The notes beneath the pieces are model-generated. The model did not search any database and was not told the DNA's origin. It saw nothing but the letters and a program-made list of their open reading frames with translations. From Streptomyces fuscichromogenes (GTDB lineage Bacteria > Actinomycetota > Actinomycetes > Streptomycetales > Streptomycetaceae), in assembly GCF_014645815.1 (NCBI RefSeq), contig NZ_BMML01000006.1, positions 108,587 to 172,586 on the forward strand: DNA of 64,000 nt, read 5' to 3'. The translations under genes were made by a program, and so were the position numbers. Every line of letters starts with the position of its first letter. Positions within the stretch are counted from its first letter, which is position 1. Below are positions 20,301-25,720 of the stretch, one piece after another.

Positions 20301-22639
20301 CCGGCCGCTCCCGCGCGGACGTCGCGAGGCTGATCCGCGACGTCACGCACGAGAACACCGCGATGGACGGCGGCGGCCGCAACTGGCGGGGCCCCGGGCG
20401 CCCCCGCTTCGACCGGGTCCGTTACCACGTCCACCGGGCCGACGGGGAGCGGGACCAGCACGAGGTGCCCTGGTCCGACGACGCCCATGTCGTCCTGGCC
20501 CGTGCCGGCAGGGGCCACATCACGCTGGAGACCCCGTCCCGCACCGTCCGGCTGACGGATGCCGAGGACTTCGCCGCCCTGGTGGAGAACGACCCGGTCC
20601 GGCCCCCGGGCGCCGACATCGTGCTGGCCGTGCGCGGCCTGCACGAGGCCCCCGCCGGGCTTGCGGAGGCCGTGTCCCGGGCGACGGGGCGCAAGGTGTG
20701 GACTCCGTCGGACGGCGCCCTCGAACTCGCCTCCGTCCGGACGAACGGGACGACGGTCGAGCGGATCCGGCTGTCCGGGGACAACCCGCACTGGGCCGCC
20801 ACCACCCCGTTCGGACGCGACGAGTTCGCGCACCTGCGGCCCGATCCCCTGGTCACCAGGAGGTACACGGTGCACGCCGCCGACGCCGACGCCGTGCTCT
20901 TCCACCGGCTGCCCGCCACCCACGTCGAGTCCGTCCACGCCACCCGGTCCGGCCCCGGCGCCCCCGCGCTGCGGCTGCCCACCCAGGAACTCGGCGTGGT
21001 GCGGGCCGGGGACCACCCCGCGATCCGGGTGTCGCGCGACCGCACCCTGGCCATCGACACCGGCGGCCTCAGCCAGCACGCGTACGCCACCGAGCGGGCC
21101 GTCGCCGAGTCCAACGCGAAACTCGCCGCCGCGGGCAGCAAGGTACGGCTGGACGCCGATCCCGAGGTCTCCCTCGTCCTGCCCCGCCCCGACGGGGAGC
21201 CCGGACCCGGTCCGCGCCTCCTGCGGGTCACCCCGCGCTTCCTGACCCGCTCCGGCCGGTCCGAGGAGGAGGCCTGCCGGGACTTCGCCCAGATGGTGTC
21301 CGGCGAGGTCAGGGCCTCGAACGTGGTGTTCAGGGCACAGCGGCGGGTCGCGACCGGCCAGATCAGCGCCCTGGACACGGCGGAGGTCACCGGCACCCAC
21401 CATCTCGCCGAGTCGCTCGCCCGGGTCGCCGACGGCGAGATCGACCCGGCGGCCACCGGCCCGGCCTGGGCCGCCGCCCAGATCGCCCGGGACAACCGGG
21501 TGGTAGGCGGTCAGGGCGGCTCACCGCTGCCCGGCCGGGCGTACGGCAGCGCGCTCAGCTACGAGCTGCTGGACGACCCGCGCCGGGACGCGCTGGCCCG
21601 AGCGGCCCGGCAGACCGGGTTCAACGAGGGTGCCTGGGCCCAGGTGGGCGAGGGCTACCTCGTCCAGTCGATCAACGCGGCGGACCCGTCCGGCAGGCCG
21701 ACCCTGGAGTTCAACTACGCCAAGCCGGGCGCGAGCAACGGCTCACACTTCGGCTACCACTTCGCGTCCGTCGTCCTGGCCAGCGAGGACGGCCACACCC
21801 AGATCGCCCTGGAGAACCACGCCCGGGTCAGCAGGAACCGCGCGGAGATGAACGACGCGGTCGAGAAGAACCTGCGCAGCTCCGCCGCCGACCTGCGCGA
21901 GGTGGCCGCCTCGCTGCACGACCGCGCGGGGTACGCGGAACGGGTCGGCGCGTCCGCGGAGCGCCAGAAGACCCTCAGGTCCTGGGCCAGGGTGGCCGAC
22001 CTGCTGGTCACGGCGAAGGAGGCCCGCGACCGGCGCGCGCCCGAGGCGGAACAGCACCACGCCCTCCGTCAGGCCGCCGCGGCGATGCAGGGCACCGCCC
22101 CGATGATCGACGGCAAGGCCCAGTGGTACTTCCGCTCGTACAGCCGGCGACCGGGAGAGACCATGCACGAGACCCACGCGGAACTCCTCTCCGACCACGT
22201 CTCGGCCGAGGCGAACCCGCTGACCCTGGTCGTGCTCCACGGCCACGCCGTCTCCGCGCCCGAGCACCGCTCCGTCCCCTTCGACCAGTCCGGCGCGATG
22301 GCGGACAGCGCGGGCTACAAGCTGGACTTCCTCGCCCAGCACCTCGTCCGCACCGGCCTCTGGAACCAGGCCCACGGCCTTCCCCTGCCGACCACCGACC
22401 TGACCGCCCACGACTCCGCCCCGCACCCGGACCTCCGGACCACCACCGCCATGGCCACCCGGATCCGCGACGAACTGCGCACCCGCATGGCCGCCCTCCT
22501 CCGCACCCACGGCTCGACCCTCACCCCCGAGGAATTCACCATCTCCCTGACCACCGCCCTCCAGCCCGCCACCCGCCAGGTCACCTACGACGTGAACCAC
22601 TGGCGCACCCGCCACGACGGCCGCACCACGACCACCTGA
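8318..22639 (+). CDS. Giant 4773-aa multidomain type VII effector (WXG100-like head, adenylyl cyclase, two zincins, OmpA-like domain)
   Basis: One open frame with no internal stop. Order of parts: WXG100-like helices (about 1-110); hydrophobic segments (110-235); Thr/Ser/Gly linker; zincin 1 with HEVTH at 728-732 followed by NLRDEYRD; a domain at about 965-1385 with weak ADP-ribosyltransferase-like motifs (Arg1208, Ser1326, Glu1359/Glu1361); an edema factor/CyaA-like cyclase at about 1472-1690 (Lys1515, Lys1522, Asp1611, Asp1613, His1646); Pro/Glu linker repeats; beta-rich repeats (about 1890-3400); an OmpA-like domain (about 3603-3720); zincin 2 with HELLH at 3888-3892; and a C-terminal domain (about 3990-4773) with Cys4320, His4481 and Glu4499/Asn4500. 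It has no Sec signal, so export through the WXG100 system is inferred. Domain calls come from motif reading. The cyclase and zincins are the firmest, the ADP-ribosyltransferase the weakest. Confidence 0.85.
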   Translation: MSVEMPPELAWVARLAVGQAWPKGNEDNLHALGQAWNDAAQELKGISGQIGASGNGVLESVGGQVADEFRSFVTQLEASLPEMAESANQLGKLGKHTAVQVEYSKYMILGQLILLAAQIAEWIFFAPEVIPLAITAARIAVKMILRRLLISVATGVAMNVGLDVAVQTIQFLKGDRTEWSTDNTVSAVVSGAIGGAVGGIFFGAGSVLAPKFAHSLLGKGILGAATGIGTSAIMYGIYHSGEDEFGTSISAGALGALGGGGKRRFGGKDDTVKVDPVHVNVPNALKLSLSGLSDLPGLLSAEKPAQLSGTGTFKESTRSTGTTEKNVTRTGTGTGTGQQSTGQQSTGTQHTTESTHGTSTSAAASASTSTAVTGAQHAHEQGLPGFSTTVRSTSSTTQPHAEGGTATRTGTASGTQTRVTTGGGGVTGTGTARPSTAGTGTGTGTGTGTGTGTTGSAPSVRTETGGSARNEPGASVRTQTETNTPPSAATRTQTGPESARTPQTTSTTGTAGAARPTASSTVTTSSSATAGGTDTEAGGASRTTAAVSETGAVPKTVAATAGATAAPGHDGAATPHRQDSAPAPDRTPDPTPPPGGDRAGRAPAPRMRLDRTPRFVVRSSFEARRFVYRGEPVTDLTVRVAFRNGGNGHDTDAVWARVTAGVEQYLNAPGYRLPGADHTPGAGDRLHVTVLRARPGEEAHLTVDLVGHDGVMDQRRWRANAEPVEFAHEVTHQVFNLRDEYRDEAVPHRPDVEGSLLGNFHADPPEGLSRGGLRERHLQLIAAVVGDLHRAEPGLEHGAEWEQTRLAATPHKRSHTWVDPVSDPSRYAPLDGPGHRASAVADPRTTTPADLARALDAALNDRLLRLQDSDEEPEAEWSDAESDTPAPRRAAPLPGPSRGPAPAPTHQLAQHGNGTGTGAEAQSPDRPGTPETEEQPEHTDASGHQEAAEEAPVPPPVVPPLESLPSGPFEAATLWGDDPFVDFSVTVQEDPSARTIRTVATAYSHESTAEHLPAENEQGDWQQWEYRGDAYHAMADAAEHRLRLITDRAEQTVRTKAPGDPERERAERLLKVESTLKQGGWRPEYRSEFLRVQMLMVEDGFLGNLPPELVVNEHWGDRSGTDADEVTSYALVSPDDPAGPIGGSLHGPGGVSEQFHAWLDRNGGDRGWLANWADHQSGGSNTAQALRFKVMVSHFRPPKHPERFYMSRLDGPGVKDRDIPHADHPDALPEFDFVPSYVRSMVAQHVFTHEILTRVKMPNVDPERGIVQLLRLDKRSVVDDANGERTPDIGARINLRRGPADSYSLMRPYKDQNKTDHGLGAFWVTSQEIPLHQVFGTYLQSRARGEGEAERTLFLYEHENEFLAMSDGVEAVFHGTDTPPVLSVVREASAPHPDEFAPRAPVASGSGRGTRSPDTGQQGQPGSAHPSVPEIRITDTTARTPESESASASTSASASASGYESSRAVAPAVARSHYGMPEKNFDRFRSLARARNLVIDVRPTNTDAPKWLDQGKLPKPKDIKAKSINELDVLLGAKAEHRGLIGYFKPARPERGNLDDRTWEQLGKRFAQRTEEFETLAPVMAELRTQGRFKVDDGLVYGLNGQDRWTEITGDHDVFDINTPGGTRLQGDPYDDVVNTMMTSGMAVMHGAHMDWEPTTPFSKGIFSKIVESHQEGGEPLLRFRPGLNDAELVHAPAEFLVRGPAPEPRPTPEEPPTTHPEPPLPPTEPTTTRPEPPLADTDSPAPRADSPTPRAGSPLPHAVGPLPHIEHPGEPEAAPRMEQPHAAPLVEPLVEPQQPHAAPLVEPQQPHAAPLVEPLVEPRTAGGDGGDAVKAAEPEPRAPEPEGDPAIPPPGDAPHRAGDPETADHPAPPPEPPGPPARLGDRHRNSLAGIRITDAPGPEALRAQVLATLPEAHRTDRRVVQKLDAEFDPANFRTRHEQMVNGGWRFQIRVGGDLHDVVLSAEPGRWRLRTEQAPAEEKQGKSFDRSAEAKRAAEPKKTALTTSEAGLDLAPTVIRPDGSGGDRLALITPSIKAGGATHATDTSVKTGAETGTKTSLTGPTDTYVSRFRYRATVTGPDGRPLGPPAGAHVSADVTAEVTRPDPAPADGRANGWNGWESDGPDHAEGRPLDVTGLTALHKDVFDRLPDEARPDGTAHNDILEFLSPKNVVDGFEHAAGWGLTSKRLDLSDGGHAWLRLTLEPGASAREGTVADKDTVTSKETGEHATGRTDTSGWGLGLNGGGARRMWQSATTKESSWLTVTGGYSYAYSQAHQEKGKQTFSLERSLEHAGTGDLVTTAVRFRVEVLRERLSPGTDGLHAVRGQPAPAPARGEAPHDEENPPTPHTGTVIRVRHHPSAPAADAPAANPPTADAPAAHAPAPAPAAHTPAPAADNLRKPLIAERTAFVDVPGSRELERHITRRLHELAPGTLPPPDGAAAGRVTPQAMENQRLLRERVSRSGLRADGGQLLDGTFRITLDTSHLPGLPGRTYEVVVRADTEAGRHDGAVAGTAKNTVARGHAADKGVTRGSKHTLGVSGNVRRALNPPDTVRAFGNAGVDGSYGPSRQTVASTETQAKRTFQLKGPADAFSYPVTYRVLVAPHREGNPPSTLPAERPAHGRGPDAVREVFLAADDRLRVEVRRAEQSASAPQHLRAARLPQSHAVTRVSDEARFQRQARAALEAAYRSREPDVEPPRVPELDEAVTALTGRAQLPGLVSASHSGWANTLDRHVGDGRAPDTVGLSVRTRLIDLHYQETLSGNNTLDLELKASGATTLAEQTSLSVKGSLGPDFGLFPETAAGSLTTTFQVRGGGKGKAGGQWDDVDTLKQQTVTTRKVSHTGTWHVYRATAEVSVAGRLTEASGASHVGRPVAHHHDIHVLLSDEDVARLHTAALTDPGVLPPERRATLLDQGVSGGALVELPDTDPVLREIDRQLRGPDAGPVPVSALPFADTYSPDTLAARYDELVGPGILDRHVEVTRAGHVVTEVLVRGITDGWRDDGSRSDRPLTRDVTAAHTVKGKAGAKGTFGAEGNLRASVRPPEVPHLNSVSIAPAGGLEGGRGSSAESGVTTTVGHKTSGYGNTNARFTAGLSYEVTVTRRTEAGRFTRLPKEPEAVGPHPVAAWVPESLTEDATAAPHPGTPHIPDDPAHPAHPALPALPLADHPFDVELGRLRNPARYEAWQNALHAAHDLVGFDSTKALHDTAVQVQATPRPWGDGVLGQTGASYSWALAQGVGAARWAAHTLLPSHLTDTVSRFLATFTADPRLGPGHDLSQEQRLTPDEQFAIRQMFSGQSLPALFHRLGGSDRPYRVPGTSLAVSMEAIGPAEELAHRDAADDELSVAVKDESATAATNSYNWTVSPVDLAVLTEDPVLTVPLSTTRLTRDQTYDSARPVTRAPGTPSRPTPDASLPHAVPPTEPGKAKLTGPASLMRQPVRITLHPHDDAGPYGTPRSLTGHLFHWTTTPPPTAHPTPSDSDTHPAPPGSDTHPAPPETAPRAPRPPAAAPRPSTHTEPRPSAQADPRPSAQAGPRPSAQADPRPPAAADGESAPQGPPAPDHETVTGGAGGKTPAEGEAEATATATATHNFTFATEHTPTPTLTPTQITHLDTLAADTAQSAVQHPGPTPEQGPLPTVRITGHATASLAGQPHFGRSLQLAAERAEHVREFFTRRLDAHLHDLGSPLTSAAFTITTESHGPDDLPHTAPDSPDRAVVTITHPPAAAHEPAQPPPLHPSQWRPRRDQAVWSVLRTERYDPARDPAADRPAPGLLAGRDVVVRAAVTRIQANDGRWVRNLSLHLPVRFGHGFGPADLAPYRDRLQSLLDTHVNDGRRLPGSGDQLHIDVDLEHRPDHPEAVEISRSEQPEHAWDQFTFPLGTHEGALDDARALHELLHYGGLPDRYHDATTLFRRHEEQADRTGLMADIDTIDVPDSYLRSIAEVTDSGPVLRDLPYAEHGEPVVTAPGLTGAAARESLLAPDPHSHPTDPARPPAAAPFSGRSRADVARLIRDVTHENTAMDGGGRNWRGPGRPRFDRVRYHVHRADGERDQHEVPWSDDAHVVLARAGRGHITLETPSRTVRLTDAEDFAALVENDPVRPPGADIVLAVRGLHEAPAGLAEAVSRATGRKVWTPSDGALELASVRTNGTTVERIRLSGDNPHWAATTPFGRDEFAHLRPDPLVTRRYTVHAADADAVLFHRLPATHVESVHATRSGPGAPALRLPTQELGVVRAGDHPAIRVSRDRTLAIDTGGLSQHAYATERAVAESNAKLAAAGSKVRLDADPEVSLVLPRPDGEPGPGPRLLRVTPRFLTRSGRSEEEACRDFAQMVSGEVRASNVVFRAQRRVATGQISALDTAEVTGTHHLAESLARVADGEIDPAATGPAWAAAQIARDNRVVGGQGGSPLPGRAYGSALSYELLDDPRRDALARAARQTGFNEGAWAQVGEGYLVQSINAADPSGRPTLEFNYAKPGASNGSHFGYHFASVVLASEDGHTQIALENHARVSRNRAEMNDAVEKNLRSSAADLREVAASLHDRAGYAERVGASAERQKTLRSWARVADLLVTAKEARDRRAPEAEQHHALRQAAAAMQGTAPMIDGKAQWYFRSYSRRPGETMHETHAELLSDHVSAEANPLTLVVLHGHAVSAPEHRSVPFDQSGAMADSAGYKLDFLAQHLVRTGLWNQAHGLPLPTTDLTAHDSAPHPDLRTTTAMATRIRDELRTRMAALLRTHGSTLTPEEFTISLTTALQPATRQVTYDVNHWRTRHDGRTTTT
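13655..13770 (+). repeat. In-frame linker repeats (QPHAAPLVEP) in the giant gene
   Basis: Three near-identical copies encode QPHAAPLVEP, beginning at about 13655, 13697 and 13730, interleaved with LVEPQ variants. All spacings keep frame. They lie in the Pro/Glu-rich linker directly after the cyclase domain and probably act as an extended spacer that varies in length by recombination. Confidence 0.85.
18865..18936 (+). repeat. 24-bp in-frame tandem repeat (PSAQADPR octapeptide) in the giant gene
   Basis: Three consecutive 24-bp units starting at 18865, 18889 and 18913 encode PSAQADPR, PSAQAGPR and PSAQADPR. They sit in the low-complexity linker between the beta-rich repeats and the OmpA-like domain, immediately before the second copy of the 77-bp repeat. 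Confidence 0.85.
18944..19020 (+). repeat. 77-bp perfect repeat, copy B (in-frame in the giant gene linker)
   Basis: Identical to 2771-2847, 16 kb upstream, and read in the same frame. It lies between the PSAQADPR repeats and the OmpA-like domain. The shared stretch continues imperfectly for about 30 bp. It links two otherwise unrelated proteins of one locus. Confidence 0.9.
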
Positions 22640-22657
22640 CCGGGGCGGCTGCCGGGA

Positions 22658-25420
22658 TCACGGGTAGGGCTGCTCGGCCCATATGACCTTGCCGTCGCCG
22701 GTGTACCGGGTGCCCCAGCGACTGGTGAGCTGCGCGACCAGGAACAGACCCCGGCCGCCCTCGTCGGTGCTCTTGGCCCGGCGCAGCCGCGGCGAGGTGC
22801 TGCTGCCGTCGGTGACCTCGCAGACCAGCGCGCGGTCACGGAGCAGTCGTACCTGGATCGGCGGACCGCCGTAGCGGATGGCGTTGGTGGCCAGCTCGCT
22901 GACGGCCAGCTCGGTGGCGAACGCCAGCTCCTCCAGTCCCCAGTCGACGAGCTGCCCGGTCACGGCCGAGCGCAGCCCGGAGACGGCCGCCGGGTCGACC
23001 GGCAGGTCCCATCGCGCCACCTGGCTGTCGTCCAGTGCGCGGGTGCGGGCGACCAGCAGCGCCACGTCGTCCTGGGGCCCGGAGGGGAGCAGCGTCTCCA
23101 GCAGGGTGCGGCAGACCTGCTCCGGGGTGCGGGCGGGGCCGGCGAGCACGTCGCGCATCGCCGTGAGCATGGTGTCGGCGTCCCAGGAGCGGTCGCGGAA
23201 CAGGCCGTTGGTGAAGAGCACCAGCTCGCTGCCTTCGTCCAGCTCCACGTCGACGGTCTCGAACGGGCCGCCGCCCAGGCCGAGAGGCGGCCCGGTCGGC
23301 ACTTCGGGACGGTCCACGGTTCCGTCCGGGCGGACCAGCACCGGTGCCGGGTTCCCGGCGTTGGCCATGGTGAGGCGCCGGCAGGCCGGGTCGTAGACCG
23401 CGTACAGACAGGTGGCGCCGGCGATCACCTCCCCGGCCCGGCCCCGCCCCTCCTGTTCGAGTTCGAGGCGGGCGACCAGGTCGTCGAGATGGGCCAGGAC
23501 CTCGTCGGTCGGCAGGTCGAGGTCGGAGAAGTTGCGCACCGCCGTGCAGAGCCGCCCCATCGTGGCCGAGGCACGTACTCCGCGGCCGACCACGTCACCG
23601 ACGACGAGTGCCACCCGGGCGCCGGAGAGCGGGATGACGTCGAACCAGTCGCCGCTGGCCCCGCCGCGCGCCGGCAGGTAGCGGTGGGCGACCTCGACGG
23701 CGTTCTGCTCGGGCACCTCGTGCAGCAACAGGCTGGTCTGCAGGGCGAGGGCCGCGGAGTGCTCGCGGGTGTAGCGGCGGGCGTTGTCGATGCAGACCGC
23801 CGCGCGGCTGACGAGCTCCTCGGCGAGTGAGAGGTCGTCCCCCTCGAAGGGGCCGGGCTGTTCGGAGCGGTAGAAGCTGACCACGCCGAGGACCGCGCCC
23901 CGGGCGCGCAGCGGCACCGTGATGAGCGAGTGGATGCCGGCCTCGCGGATCCGGGCGGCACGGGCCGGATCCTGGGTGGTCCACCCGGGCGCGGCGTTCA
24001 GGTCCGGTTCGAGGATCGACTCCTCGGTGGTCAGGCTGATCGCCTGCGGGGTGGCCGGGGCAGGTGTGATCAGTGTGCCCACCTCGTGCAGCGACGAGTT
24101 CGCGCGGACTCCCCTGAGCGCGACCCGCCGGGTCGCCTCACCCGGGCCCGGCGGCTCCTCGCCACCCAGCACGGCATCGGACAGGTCGACGGCGGCGAAG
24201 TCGGCGAACTTGGGGACGACGACCTCGGTCAGCTCCTCGGCGGTACGGGTCACATCGAGAGTGGAGCCGATCCGGCAGCCGGCTTCGGTGAGCAGCGAAA
24301 GACGCTGCCGGGACAGCAGCGCGAGCCGCCCCACGCCCGCCTCCCCCACCGCGACCAGCCATCGGGTGGCGGCCGGCGGCGAACGCGGCGGGGCGGGCGG
24401 TTCGCGTACGCCGGGGCTGTCGGCCGGTTCGACGATCGGCTCGGCCGGCCTCGCCGCTGTGGAGTCCAGGCGGCGCAGCGCGCCGTCGGGCAGTACGGCC
24501 TCCACGGCCAGCCCGGTCATCCCGGTGGGGCTGTGCACCGGCCGGCTCAGCAGGACGGCGACCCGTCCGTGGGCGAGTCCGGCCTCGGTGAGGCCGGTGC
24601 GCCCCGTGGAGATCATTTCAGCCGCCTTCTCCAGCAGGAGGATGCGGTCCCGCTGCTCCAGCCGGTCGTCGGGAAGCAGTCCGGTGCGGACCGGCGGACC
24701 GGACCGGTCCGCCGCCAGGCCCGCTTGGCGCCGGGCCCGCAGATACGACTGCAGCAGGGCCCGTTCACGGCCCCGGATCTGCCCGAGCAGACGCTGTTCG
24801 ATGAGCTCCGCCGTCTCGCTGACCAGGTCCAGCATGGAGACCTCGGCGTCCTTGTGGTCGCAGGTCAGGTCCAGCGCCCCCAGGATCCGCCCGCTGAGCG
24901 GGTCGCGTATGGGGGTGGCGGCGCAGGCGAAGGGGCGCATGATGTCCGCGTAGTGCTCGCGCCCGCAGATGAACGACGGGCGCCTGGCCGCGAGCGCGGT
25001 GCCCATGCCGTTGGTACCGACGCCGGGCTCGGGGAAGCCGAAGCCGGGGGCGAGCTGAATGGTGTCGAGGAAGCCGTTGAGCGAGGGTTCGCCGACGCGG
25101 CGCGCCAGTACCCGTGCCTGCTCGTCGCAGAGGGCGATGCACACCTTGATCCCGGACACCCTCGACGCGAGGTCGTCCAGGACGGGTCCGGCGAGCTGGT
25201 CGAGCAGGCCGCCGAAGTCCAGATCCTGGTGGTAGAGGACGTCGATGTGATCGGCCGCGACGCCCCGCGAACGGGATCGCTGCCAGGAGCGCAGTACCGG
25301 CTCACGGACCCTGCCGCCCACCGGACGACTGCCCAGGAAGCGGTCATGGGCGTGGCTGAGAGCTTCGGTGTCGTCCCACTCGACGGCCACTTCGGCCTGC
25401 TTCCCGACCCCGGGCGACAC
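22658..25420 (-). CDS. GAF / SpoIIE-type PP2C phosphatase / HATPase signalling protein
   Basis: 920 aa with an N-terminal AcoR/DhaR-like sensor region, GVGTNGMGTAL near residue 140. A GAF domain follows (about 370-540, ending SFYRSEQPGPFEGDDL). The SpoIIE/RsbU-type PP2C phosphatase core (about 560-770) has SGDWFDVIPL, VVGDVVGRG and PQDDVALLV, the metal-binding Asp motifs. A C-terminal RsbW-like ATPase (about 790-920) has ELATNAIRYGG (N box) and GGRGLFLV (G box). Such proteins control anti-anti-sigma factor phosphorylation and carry phosphatase and kinase-like modules in one chain. It is convergent with the giant gene, with only 18 bp between them. The GTG start at 25420 lacks a clear ribosome-binding site, so a later start is possible. 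The target is unknown. BldG, encoded 17 kb away, is a conceivable one but unproven. Confidence 0.9.
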   Translation of the reverse strand: MSPGVGKQAEVAVEWDDTEALSHAHDRFLGSRPVGGRVREPVLRSWQRSRSRGVAADHIDVLYHQDLDFGGLLDQLAGPVLDDLASRVSGIKVCIALCDEQARVLARRVGEPSLNGFLDTIQLAPGFGFPEPGVGTNGMGTALAARRPSFICGREHYADIMRPFACAATPIRDPLSGRILGALDLTCDHKDAEVSMLDLVSETAELIEQRLLGQIRGRERALLQSYLRARRQAGLAADRSGPPVRTGLLPDDRLEQRDRILLLEKAAEMISTGRTGLTEAGLAHGRVAVLLSRPVHSPTGMTGLAVEAVLPDGALRRLDSTAARPAEPIVEPADSPGVREPPAPPRSPPAATRWLVAVGEAGVGRLALLSRQRLSLLTEAGCRIGSTLDVTRTAEELTEVVVPKFADFAAVDLSDAVLGGEEPPGPGEATRRVALRGVRANSSLHEVGTLITPAPATPQAISLTTEESILEPDLNAAPGWTTQDPARAARIREAGIHSLITVPLRARGAVLGVVSFYRSEQPGPFEGDDLSLAEELVSRAAVCIDNARRYTREHSAALALQTSLLLHEVPEQNAVEVAHRYLPARGGASGDWFDVIPLSGARVALVVGDVVGRGVRASATMGRLCTAVRNFSDLDLPTDEVLAHLDDLVARLELEQEGRGRAGEVIAGATCLYAVYDPACRRLTMANAGNPAPVLVRPDGTVDRPEVPTGPPLGLGGGPFETVDVELDEGSELVLFTNGLFRDRSWDADTMLTAMRDVLAGPARTPEQVCRTLLETLLPSGPQDDVALLVARTRALDDSQVARWDLPVDPAAVSGLRSAVTGQLVDWGLEELAFATELAVSELATNAIRYGGPPIQVRLLRDRALVCEVTDGSSTSPRLRRAKSTDEGGRGLFLVAQLTSRWGTRYTGDGKVIWAEQPYP

Positions 25421-25500
25421 CCGGGACCACTCCGCACAGCACCCTACCGAACAACGATCATACCGTTACTTTTCACCCGAATGCCGCCCGCCGGAACGAG

Positions 25501-25532
25501 AAAACCCCGGATCAGAGTCCTGACCCGGGGTT
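25501..25532 (-). terminator. Terminator downstream of tRNA-Thr
   Basis: On the - strand, AACCCCGG pairs with CCGGGGTT around a shorter inner hairpin (TCAG/CTGA), followed by TTTT. It starts 9 bp past the tRNA 3' end and fits an intrinsic terminator for the tRNA transcript. Confidence 0.75.
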
Positions 25533-25540
25533 CAAAGAGA

Positions 25541-25613
25541 GCCGCTTTCGGGATTCGAACCCGAGACCTACGCATTACGAGTGCGTTGCTCTGGCCATCT
25601 GAGCTAAAGCGGC
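25541..25613 (-). tRNA. tRNA-Thr (anticodon CGT)
   Basis: 73 nt on the - strand with a full cloverleaf: acceptor GCCGCTT/AAGCGGC, D arm with AGCTCAGATGG, anticodon stem ACGCA/TGCGT around loop CTCGTAA (anticodon CGT, reads ACG = Thr), and T arm with GGTTCGAATCC. The CCA end is not encoded, as is usual in Streptomyces. Confidence 0.95.
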
Positions 25614-25720
25614 GCGTCGCCCGCACTATGGTGCGATCAGCGACGTCGGTAAGTCTACACAGTTTCCGGGGGTGCTCCGCACACGCTCCGGAGCGGGGGT
25701 TCCGGGGCCGGCCGCAGGGG

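Noticed and set aside
25541..25613. tRNA gene as attachment site of an integrated element covering the type VII locus
   Set aside because: No integrase gene and no direct repeat of the tRNA 3' end was seen within the window. The left end lies outside it, so this is not claimed.
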